From: JBGTBD01 sp041749475
Lineage (GTDB): Bacteria > Pseudomonadota > Alphaproteobacteria > Rickettsiales > UBA998
Direction of reading: 5' to 3'
NCBI GenBank assembly: GCA_041749475.1
Contig: JBGTBD010000027.1
Coordinates: 57,750 to 121,749, forward strand
Length of the DNA: 64,000 nucleotides
The notes under the pieces were generated by a model. That model saw only the letters and a list, made by a program, of their open reading frames with translations, ran no database searches and was not told the DNA's origin. Positions 57,037-64,000 of the stretch are shown here, in pieces (the stretch's first letter is position 1; every line of letters starts with the position of its first letter). A program made the translations under genes and the position numbers.

Positions 57037-58851
57037 CTATCCCCGGCGGCCAAACAGCCGTTCGATGTCGCTTAGCTTCAGTTCCACATAGGTCGGGCGA
57101 CCGTGATTACACTGGCCGGAATGCGGCGTCGCCTCCATCTGGCGCAGTAGCGCGTTCATTTCCTCGATGGTCAGTTTACGGCCCGCGCGGACACTCCCGT
57201 GACAGGCCATCGTCCCACAGATTTCCTCCAGTTTTTCCTTCAGTCTAGTTGCCGTGCCGAATTCAGCCAGCTCCTCGGCGAGGTCTTGGAAAAACCCGGC
57301 AACCTCGATACGCTTCAACAAGGTCGGCACTTCACGGATGACGATGGTATTCTCGCCGAATCCCTCGACCACGAAACCCAGCTCAATCAACTCCCCCGCC
57401 CGCGCCAGTACGCGCGCCGCACCGGCCTCATCCAATTCCACCACTTCGGGGACCAGCAACATCTGCCGCGCCAGCCCGTCGCGCGCGATGGCTTCTTTCA
57501 TGCGCTCATAGACCAGCCGCTCATGCGCCGCATGCTGATCGACCACCACCAGCCCGTCCGTGGTCTGGGCGACAATATAGGTGTCATGCAATTGCGCACA
57601 GGCCGCCCCCAGCGGGTAATCCGGCTGCGGCGCAAAAGACGTTTCCTGCACCAGTGACGGATACCCTACATGCCGCGCCGAAGGCGGCGTTTGTTGTGCC
57701 GAGAATAATTGGCTGGGCGGTGCATAATGCCGTGCCGCTCCCGCCTCGCCGAACCCCCCGTTACCGCCGCTGCTCAACGGCATAGGCCGCGAATACTGGT
57801 ACGGCTGCACGGCCGCCAAGGCCGCTGCGGCGACCGTCGTTGACGCCCGGTGACCCGCTTCGGCCAGCGTATAGCGCAAGCCGGAAATGATTAGCCCACG
57901 CACCACCGCCTGCTCGCGGAAACGCACCTCTGCCTTGGAAGGATGGACGTTGATATCGACCGATTCCGGTGGCACGTCGAGATAGAGCACCGCCACCGCG
58001 TGACGATCCCTTGCCAGGAAATCCTGATACGCTGCCCTGAGACACCCGAGCAATAATTTATCCCGCACTGTCCGGCGATTGACGAAGAGATATTGCTGCG
58101 CCGACGTAGAGCGGTGGTACGTCGGCAACCCCGCATACCCGCGCAGGATGATCCCCTCACGTTCGGACTGCACCGGCAACACATTCTCCGCGAAACCCTT
58201 GCCGAAAATCTGCTCAAGTCGGCGCAACTGCGCATCGAACAATGTTCCTTGCTCGGCTGGCAGTTTGAATTTCTGCCGCCCATCCACCAACAAGGAAAAC
58301 CCTACCTGCGGATTGGCCATCGCAAGGCGGCGAACCATGTCCTCCACCTGCTCATTCTCCGCCCGGTCGCCCTTCATGAATTTCAGCCGCGCCGGTGTCG
58401 CGTAGAAGATGTCATTGACGCAGACTTCCGTACCGATGGAAATGGCCGCAGGCACAGGCTCACTTACCGCGCCGCCTTCCACACTAAGGCTCCACCCTTC
58501 CGACGCACCCGTTTTACGCGACGTTAGCGACAAACGCGAAATAGAGCCGATAGAAGGCAACGCCTCTCCCCGGAACCCGTGGAATTCTATGTTAAAAAGA
58601 TCATCGTCCGGGAGTTTTGATGTCGCGTGCCGCTGCACCGCCAGCAACAATTCTTCGCGCGTCATGCCGTAGCCATTATCGACCACGCGGATCGTGCGCT
58701 TGCCCCCGGCGTCAATGGTGATATCCACCTGATCCGCCCCGGCATCGATGGCATTCTCTACAAGTTCTTTGACGACGGAAGCAGGACGCTCAATCACCTC
58801 CCCCGCTGCAATCTGATTGACGAGATGGTGCGGCAGGACGCGGATGCTCAT
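57037..58851 (-). CDS. mutL: DNA mismatch repair protein MutL
   Basis: A 604-residue GHKL ATPase. The N-terminal domain has VKELVENAIDAGAD, VVDNGYGM and GFRGEALPSIGS. After a disordered linker (about 325-415) the C-terminal domain contains DQHAAHERLVYE, which fits the DQHA(x)2E(x)4E endonuclease motif, as well as CHGSVRAG and CNHGRP. It should therefore nick DNA itself, in line with a MutH-less repair system. It overlaps pgi by four bases (ATGA). Confidence 0.97.
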   Translation of the reverse strand: MSIRVLPHHLVNQIAAGEVIERPASVVKELVENAIDAGADQVDITIDAGGKRTIRVVDNGYGMTREELLLAVQRHATSKLPDDDLFNIEFHGFRGEALPSIGSISRLSLTSRKTGASEGWSLSVEGGAVSEPVPAAISIGTEVCVNDIFYATPARLKFMKGDRAENEQVEDMVRRLAMANPQVGFSLLVDGRQKFKLPAEQGTLFDAQLRRLEQIFGKGFAENVLPVQSEREGIILRGYAGLPTYHRSTSAQQYLFVNRRTVRDKLLLGCLRAAYQDFLARDRHAVAVLYLDVPPESVDINVHPSKAEVRFREQAVVRGLIISGLRYTLAEAGHRASTTVAAAALAAVQPYQYSRPMPLSSGGNGGFGEAGAARHYAPPSQLFSAQQTPPSARHVGYPSLVQETSFAPQPDYPLGAACAQLHDTYIVAQTTDGLVVVDQHAAHERLVYERMKEAIARDGLARQMLLVPEVVELDEAGAARVLARAGELIELGFVVEGFGENTIVIREVPTLLKRIEVAGFFQDLAEELAEFGTATRLKEKLEEICGTMACHGSVRAGRKLTIEEMNALLRQMEATPHSGQCNHGRPTYVELKLSDIERLFGRRG

Positions 58852-60137
58852 CTGTCCTGCTCAAGATAGTGCCGAGAGAAGACTTTCCCGTCCTCGACCG
58901 CCGGCTGGTCATACGGATTCACGTCGATAAGCGCCGCCGTAATTACCGTCTCCAGCACGAAATGCGCCATCAACGCACCAACGGACGCTTCATCGAATGA
59001 CGGCAATTGCAGCACACGTACAGGGAGTTCATTACGGATGAGCGATTGCATCGTGCCATATTGCGCCGATTGGATGATGTCCCCCATATGCTTGCCCGCG
59101 ATATACTCATGCCCAGCAGGGCGACCTTCCGCCGGGATCTCCGGCCCCATACCGGAGGCATCGCGTACGATCAGCGTGAACCATTTATCCGGCGGCCCGT
59201 CGAGGAATAATTGCAACATGCTGTGCTGGTCGATCGCACCGAGGGCCGTCAGCGGCGTCACACCCTTGCCCTGCTTGCCGAGACTTTCGGATACTAATTG
59301 ACGATACCAATAGCTGAATGTCTGCAACCGGTCGCCATAGGGCATCAACACATGGATGGCGCGGCCCTGCTGCATATGCAGCGTCTGCACCAGCGCGCCT
59401 TGCGCCGGGCAACTGCCCGCAGGGTCGCGCAGGAAATGATCGAGCACGCGCTGCGCCCCTTCGCAGAACGCGCGGATATCGAGCCCCGTCGCCGCGATGG
59501 GCAACAACCCGACATTAGAGAATACGGAGTACCTCCCACCGATTTGTGGGTCGTGCTCTAAAATCGTTTCCAACCCAAAATGCGCCGCCATCTGCCGCAG
59601 CGGCGTATCCCCCGGCTGGGTGATGACCGTCACATGCTGCGACAGGGAATCCCCCAGCGCGCCTTGCAGATGATTAAGCCAAATGAGGGCGTGGGTGATG
59701 ATTTCAATCGTCCCACCCGATTTACTGATGATGAGCAGATATGTCGTCTCCGGCTTCAACGTAGAAAGCAATCTATCCGCCGTATCAGGGTCGGAATTCT
59801 CCAGATAATGGATACGCATATCGGGCGCGCTGGCCGTTTGCGCCATAGCTTTCGTCCCCAGAGTAGAACCGCCCGTACCGATCAACACCAGATCCCGGCA
59901 TTGTTTCGGGATGCGCTCCACAAGCGCCTCGAGCGAAGTGAGATACGCGGCATCATCCAGATACCGGAAACAGGAAAGCGGCGTCGCCGCGATGCGATTT
60001 GCCACTTCGGCCAGCTTACGCTTCAGCGCATCCGGCACGGCGTCTTTCGGCCATGCCTGTTCCATCTGCTGGTGATAGGCGACTGCCGGAGTATCGATAT
60101 GCTGCGCGTGTGCCAGAGACATTTCCCACCATGACAT
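58848..60137 (-). CDS. pgi: glucose-6-phosphate isomerase
   Basis: It interconverts glucose-6-phosphate and fructose-6-phosphate. At 429 residues it belongs to the shorter bacterial form (E. coli Pgi has 549). LIGTGGSTLGTKAM, IISKSGGTIEIITHALIWLN, GGRYSVFSNVGLLPIAATG and DQHSMLQLFLDGPPDKWF are family motifs, with the catalytic Glu in LVSESLGKQGKG. It is directly upstream of mutL and 82 bases after the DUF3035 gene. Confidence 0.94.
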   Translation of the reverse strand: MSWWEMSLAHAQHIDTPAVAYHQQMEQAWPKDAVPDALKRKLAEVANRIAATPLSCFRYLDDAAYLTSLEALVERIPKQCRDLVLIGTGGSTLGTKAMAQTASAPDMRIHYLENSDPDTADRLLSTLKPETTYLLIISKSGGTIEIITHALIWLNHLQGALGDSLSQHVTVITQPGDTPLRQMAAHFGLETILEHDPQIGGRYSVFSNVGLLPIAATGLDIRAFCEGAQRVLDHFLRDPAGSCPAQGALVQTLHMQQGRAIHVLMPYGDRLQTFSYWYRQLVSESLGKQGKGVTPLTALGAIDQHSMLQLFLDGPPDKWFTLIVRDASGMGPEIPAEGRPAGHEYIAGKHMGDIIQSAQYGTMQSLIRNELPVRVLQLPSFDEASVGALMAHFVLETVITAALIDVNPYDQPAVEDGKVFSRHYLEQDR

Positions 60138-60219
60138 GTTGAACCCTTGAAGAATAAGGGTGTTTAAGACGTTTTAGCCGGAGTTTACCCCCTTGGCCAC
60201 GTCTTTTTGCTGAAATACG

Positions 60220-60819
60220 CTAAAAGATACGGTCGATCACGCTTTGTTTCTTCGGGTCATCAATCGGCACTTCGCCTTCGTTGAGCGGTTTGTTCGCGGC
60301 CTTGTTGCCTTTGATGCGCTCCGCTTCACCGGGGGCGTTCACCACCGGGTCGGCGTTGGTATCGCCGCGCAGTGTACCGAGGAAACCGGGGTTAGTCGCT
60401 TCCTGCCCCTTATAATCCTCATAGAGCTTCTGCTTGATGGCCGGGTCAGCCGACGCCGCCCCCGCTTTCTGCAGGATGGAGCTTTCCGCAGGGGTCGGTA
60501 ATGAAGATGTCTCCACCACCGGAGCCGCCGTATCCGCTAAGCCCGCAGTGGAACTATCAAGCGAGGTGATGGGTTGCCCCGTCAACGCGGCCCGCGCCTG
60601 ATCGTCCGCATGATCTTTAGAGAACGTGCCTGCACCCGGCTCCGGCGGCACGAGGTAGAATTCCTTCGGCACGCTGAGCGGCGGTCGGGAGACGACAGTG
60701 AATTCGTCCGGCGCACTGTTATCCATCCCCAGCGTCTGCTTGACGTCACTGCCCGAACAGGCCGCGACAGATAATCCAAGCAGGAGGAAAAGGGATTTCG
60801 TAAATCTATTCATGGGCAT
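60220..60819 (-). CDS. DUF3035-type lipoprotein
   Basis: A 199-residue lipoprotein: signal peptide with lipobox VAAC, then the DUF3035 hallmark APDEFTVVSRPPLSVPKEFYLVPP at about 36-60. The rest is low complexity and likely disordered. Function unknown; the family is found mainly in alphaproteobacteria and commonly lies next to lspA, as here, where it overlaps the lspA end by 14 bases. Two in-frame ATGs two codons apart (60819 and 60813) both have AAAGGAA upstream. Confidence 0.88.
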   Translation of the reverse strand: MPMNRFTKSLFLLLGLSVAACSGSDVKQTLGMDNSAPDEFTVVSRPPLSVPKEFYLVPPEPGAGTFSKDHADDQARAALTGQPITSLDSSTAGLADTAAPVVETSSLPTPAESSILQKAGAASADPAIKQKLYEDYKGQEATNPGFLGTLRGDTNADPVVNAPGEAERIKGNKAANKPLNEGEVPIDDPKKQSVIDRIF

Positions 60820-61303
60820 GGGATTCCTTTCTGGAATGAGAAGGCTTGAGGAAGGAATGCAGCGCGATGATGCATACCCCCGTCACGATCGCCGAATCGG
60901 CGATATTAAACGCTGGCCAATGCGTTCCGTAAAGATGAAAATCCAAAAAATCGGCGACCGCGCCGTGGAGAAATCGATCGATCAGGTTACCTATAGCCCC
61001 GCCGATGGCCAACGCTAGCGCATAGCCAATCCACCTGTCTGCATTGCGCCACATCCACACCAGTAGACCCATCGTCATCAGCCCGGTGAAGATGACCAGC
61101 GCCAGCCATGCGTCATGCCCCGCCAGCATCCCGAAGCTGATGCCCTTGTTCCACACCAGCACGAGGTTGAAAAACGGCGTGATCTCGATGGGCCCACCCG
61201 CATCCAGCACCAAGCCGACGCACCAATGCTTCACCAGCTGGTCGATGACGACGATCGCCACTGAAAGCGCGATACCGCGTAAAAAGAGCGAAGAGGGTTT
61301 CAT
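60806..61303 (-). CDS. lspA: signal peptidase II (lipoprotein)
   Basis: It cleaves the signal peptide of prolipoproteins in the inner membrane. From the ATG at 61303 it has 165 residues and four membrane segments. The catalytic aspartates are Asp118 (GAVADFLDF) and Asp136 (FNIADSAI); GGAIGNLIDR and NKGISFGML are also present. Its ATG overlaps the ribF stop by one base (TGATG). Several likely substrates lie in the window: the lipoproteins at 10395, 33829, 42353, 44996 and 60220. Confidence 0.96.
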   Translation of the reverse strand: MKPSSLFLRGIALSVAIVVIDQLVKHWCVGLVLDAGGPIEITPFFNLVLVWNKGISFGMLAGHDAWLALVIFTGLMTMGLLVWMWRNADRWIGYALALAIGGAIGNLIDRFLHGAVADFLDFHLYGTHWPAFNIADSAIVTGVCIIALHSFLKPSHSRKESHAHE

Positions 61304-62247
61304 CAGCAATGCAGCATCTTTCTCGCCGTGGCGACATCGAGGTCGATCTGACGTGTCAGCGCCTCGACCCCGGAGAATTTCTGTTCCTCGCGGATGAAGC
61401 CCTTAAGCCGCACCCGGATACGCTCACCATAATCGAATGCATCCCCTTGCAGCAAATGGATTTCAAACACATGGCCCGTGCCATCGAATGTAGGGCGCGT
61501 CCCCCAATTAGCAACCCCCGGCAACCACGTGGTTGCCGAGTCGGTCAGGCTCGATTCCACTGCAACTTCAACTCCATAGACCCCGGATTTCGGCGGAAAC
61601 AAATGTTGCAGGCGGATATTCATTGTCGGAAAACCTATCGTTCTACCTCGCCCATCCCCGCGCTGGATACGCCCGAATACCTCATACTCCCGCCCCAACA
61701 GTCGGTTGGCGAGAGGGATATCCCCTTGCGACAACGCATCGCGTATCCGGCTGGAGGAACACGGTTCTCCATCCAGCATCAACGGCGGCACGGCTGCAAA
61801 CCCGAACAACCCGCGCTCCGCGAGCGTCTCCAGATAGGCTGTATCACCCTTCCGCCCATGCCCGAAAATAAAATTCTCTCCCGTGGTAATATGGGATGCC
61901 TGTAACTTGTGGTGCAATATCCCCTCCGCGAAGGCTTCCGCCGATAATTCAGAAAAAGATTTGGTGAAGCGCAGTACGAAGACCTGCTCCACCCCCATCT
62001 GCTCCATGCGCTTGATCTTGATATGGAACGGCTCAACCCGTAGAGGTGCGGTGGATTTGCGGAAGAACATGCGCGGGTGCGGCTCGAAGGTGAGCACGGA
62101 CGGTGTCGCACCTTTTTCGCGCGCCGCTTCCAGCATCCGCGCGATGACTGCACGATGCCCTTGATGCAATCCGTCGAAATTCCCGATGGCAATCGCCGCC
62201 CCACGCGCCGAGAGCGGCATGGACTCTATATCACGGATTAGGCGCAT
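61303..62247 (-). CDS. ribF: bifunctional riboflavin kinase / FAD synthetase
   Basis: It makes FMN and FAD from riboflavin. The 314-residue protein has an N-terminal nucleotidyltransferase domain (IGNFDGLHQGH, LTFEPHPRMFF, SSSRIRDAL) and a C-terminal kinase domain (RGDGRGRTIGFPTMNI, GVYGVEV, EIHLLQGDAFDYGERIRV). Gene order secF-ribF-lspA is compact, 7 bases after secF. Confidence 0.97.
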   Translation of the reverse strand: MRLIRDIESMPLSARGAAIAIGNFDGLHQGHRAVIARMLEAAREKGATPSVLTFEPHPRMFFRKSTAPLRVEPFHIKIKRMEQMGVEQVFVLRFTKSFSELSAEAFAEGILHHKLQASHITTGENFIFGHGRKGDTAYLETLAERGLFGFAAVPPLMLDGEPCSSSRIRDALSQGDIPLANRLLGREYEVFGRIQRGDGRGRTIGFPTMNIRLQHLFPPKSGVYGVEVAVESSLTDSATTWLPGVANWGTRPTFDGTGHVFEIHLLQGDAFDYGERIRVRLKGFIREEQKFSGVEALTRQIDLDVATARKMLHC

Positions 62248-62254
62248 AAATATT

Positions 62255-63178
62255 TTATGCCTTTACGGGCTGCTCCGTAGCGGTGCTGCGTAGGTTGAAA
62301 TAAAGGAGTACAGGCGCAGAAATATAGATGGATGAATAGGTTCCAAAAATGACTCCGAACAACAGCGCCGCCGAGAAACCGTGGATCGTGTCGCCCCCGA
62401 AGATGACCAGCGAGAGCGCGGCCAACGCCGTTGTTCCCGCCGTCAGGATAGTGCGCGACAGCGTCTCGTTCACGCTGATGTCGATCACTTCATCCACCGG
62501 TTTCTGTTTATATTTCCTGAGCGTCTCGCGGATACGGTCAAAGATCACCACTGAGTCGTTAATGGAATACCCCACGATAGTTAGCACCGCCGCCACGGAG
62601 GAAAGGCTGAACTCATACCCCGTCACCATATAGAAGGTGATCATCATCGTCGCGTCGTGGAACAGCGCAAGGACAGCCCCTACCCCGTATTGCCACTCGA
62701 ACCGGAACCAGACATACAGAAGAATCGCCCCCAGCGAAGCGAGGACGGCGATAATCCCGGTCTGTACCAACTCACGTCCCACCGTCGGCCCGACATAGTC
62801 GATCTTGCGGTATTCAATATTGGGATAGGCTTCAGTCAGCACTTGCTTGATCTTGATGACGATGTCTGCCTGGCTATCATTCTCTTTGGTCTGGACGCGG
62901 ATCATCACGTCGTTCGGCCCGCCGATATTCTGCAATGTTATCTCACCGGGGATAGTACCCGCCAGTGTGCCGCGCATCGCCCCCAGATCGAACGGCTGCT
63001 CGTTCCGCGCTTCAACGACGATGCCGCCCGTGAAGTCGATACCGAGGTTCAGCCCCTTGGTCTCAAACAATACAACCGAGCCGATCATCATCGCGATGGA
63101 GAAGAAGAAGAAAACCATGCGGAATTTCATGAACCGGATGGACGGCGTCTTCGAGATAAAATGCAGCGTGTAAGCCAT
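62255..63178 (-). CDS. secF: protein translocase subunit SecF
   Basis: With SecD it uses the proton gradient to complete protein export through SecYEG. The 307-residue protein has six membrane segments, the first near 18-38, and the motifs GLNLGIDFTGGIVVEAR, VGPTVGREL, and GYSINDSVVIFDRIRE. The start at 63178 (MAYTLHFISKTPSIRF) is supported by AGGAAG placed across the caxA end; the frame upstream is a shadow of caxA. secD, normally the neighbour, is not in the window. Confidence 0.95.
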   Translation of the reverse strand: MAYTLHFISKTPSIRFMKFRMVFFFFSIAMMIGSVVLFETKGLNLGIDFTGGIVVEARNEQPFDLGAMRGTLAGTIPGEITLQNIGGPNDVMIRVQTKENDSQADIVIKIKQVLTEAYPNIEYRKIDYVGPTVGRELVQTGIIAVLASLGAILLYVWFRFEWQYGVGAVLALFHDATMMITFYMVTGYEFSLSSVAAVLTIVGYSINDSVVIFDRIRETLRKYKQKPVDEVIDISVNETLSRTILTAGTTALAALSLVIFGGDTIHGFSAALLFGVIFGTYSSIYISAPVLLYFNLRSTATEQPVKA

Positions 63179-63186
63179 GAGTCTTC

Positions 63187-64000
63187 CTAAAATAATTGGT
63201 TGCGCCAGAGCATATAGCACAGATACCCGGCCAGCATCAATGCCCCTACCATACGGGGAACGGCGGAAAAAGCCACAATGGAGATGCCGACCATGAGGGC
63301 AGCACCCAGCATCACCAACGCATCGACCTGCGCGAGTACGGGCGCAACTTGAAGCGGGGTGATAACCGCCGCCCACCCGCCGATAGCCGTCACATTGAAA
63401 AGGCTGCTGCCGATAAGTGTTCCCAGCGCCAATCCCGATTGCCCCTGCCGTGCCGCCATGACGGCGGTGATGAGCTCCGGCAATGCCGAGCCGAATGCGA
63501 TGACGGTAAGGGCGATCACGCTTTGCGGCACATGCCACGTCCCGGCCAGCGCCACCGCACCGTCCAGAAGAATGCTCACGCCATAAGGCAACAGCGCCAC
63601 CCCCCCTGCCAGCATCAGGGCGGCCATCCACAGAGGAGTATGCTGCACCCATTGCGTTTTTTCCGGTGATACTTCGGATTCAAGCGCCTGCTTCCCGGTA
63701 CGCACGGCATGGATGGTCGCGGCAAGGATAATCGCCAGCAGAATCATCGCCTCCCACCGCATCAACCACCCGTCCTGTAAACTCACACAGAAGAGTGCGA
63801 CGCTTAACAGCAGGATGAAAATGGGTTTTTTAAACGATGCGGCAGACGCTATCGGGGAGATGAGACTGGCCAGTCCCACCGCCAACAACAAATTCAGCGT
63901 CGTCCCGCCAATGATGTTGCCCAGCGCGATGTCAGGATAGCCCCGCACGCCTGACGTAACGCCGATGATAAGTTCCGGCGCTGCCGTGCCATAGGCAAGC
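63187..64000 (-). CDS. sodium/calcium exchanger family protein (5' end beyond window)
   Basis: A CaCA-superfamily membrane antiporter (YrbG/CaxA type). The visible part has both alpha-repeats: GTAAPELIIGVTSGVRGYPDIALGN (starting at the window edge, about 63.99-63.92 kb) and GSALPELITAVMAARQGQSGLALGTLIGSSLFN in the second half. The pattern GS(A)xPE...GN/GT(xx)GS is the ion site. The true start lies outside; a GTG at 63948 is internal to the first repeat and not the start. It ends 8 bases before secF, so they are likely co-transcribed. Confidence 0.92.
   Translation of the reverse strand, partial: LAYGTAAPELIIGVTSGVRGYPDIALGNIIGGTTLNLLLAVGLASLISPIASAASFKKPIFILLLSVALFCVSLQDGWLMRWEAMILLAIILAATIHAVRTGKQALESEVSPEKTQWVQHTPLWMAALMLAGGVALLPYGVSILLDGAVALAGTWHVPQSVIALTVIAFGSALPELITAVMAARQGQSGLALGTLIGSSLFNVTAIGGWAAVITPLQVAPVLAQVDALVMLGAALMVGISIVAFSAVPRMVGALMLAGYLCYMLWRNQLF

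Overview
The window is chromosomal DNA of an alphaproteobacterium. The strongest marker is a circularly permuted, two-piece tmRNA gene (about 28.42-28.73 kb) next to an alpha-type sspB. The ~1600-residue NAD-glutamate dehydrogenase, ThyX in place of ThyA, a DUF3035-type lipoprotein, and the hflKC-degP / serB / miaA / ilvBNC gene order also fit this class. I cannot name the genus; the mix of conserved housekeeping genes with many orphan proteins resembles Micavibrio-like or Rhodospirillales-like lineages, which is inference. No rRNA, tRNA, CRISPR array, transposase or prophage is visible.

Layout. 0-6 kb: map, an SDR and pmbA on the minus strand; a cinA-type domain protein; a small RTX-like protein; a lone mreB. 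6-17 kb: an orphan gene, then a branched-chain amino acid cluster on the minus strand (miaA, two XRE-like genes, ilvB, a membrane protein, ilvN, a small lipoprotein, ilvC, a four-helix-bundle protein, leuA). 17-24 kb: serB, degP-hflC-hflK, mrp and a large RTX protein. 24-27.4 kb: thyX between two related kinase-like orphan genes. 27.5-32 kb: metallophosphoesterase, ssrA, sspB, tadA, msrB, ettA. 32-38 kb: an mlaA-mlaC-orphan operon, metF, a probably frameshifted gene, motB-motA. 38-47 kb: puuD-like/rluB/rsmD, palindromic repeat elements, a frameshifted small gene, hemW, lpoA-like, rsmI-yraN-BON lipoprotein-gshB, cysQ. 47-64 kb: gdh, purH, a polysaccharide pair (capD-like and wecA-like), then a long minus-strand run (caxA, secF, ribF, lspA, DUF3035, pgi, mutL).

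How the genes work together. ilvB/N/C and leuA make valine, isoleucine and leucine precursors. hflKC and degP handle membrane and periplasmic protein quality. ssrA and sspB form the tagging and delivery arms of ribosome rescue and ClpXP proteolysis. mlaA/mlaC belong to outer-membrane lipid transport, although the ABC part is not here. motAB is a flagellar stator. lspA, the several lipoproteins and lpoA-like belong to envelope maintenance.

The most unusual signals are: an ssrA tag that carries the AANDN element twice beside its adaptor gene; a four-helix-bundle gene enclosed by inverted TAGGGT-type repeats that exactly fill the ilvC-leuA gap; and a pair of kinase-fold-like paralogues flanking thyX.
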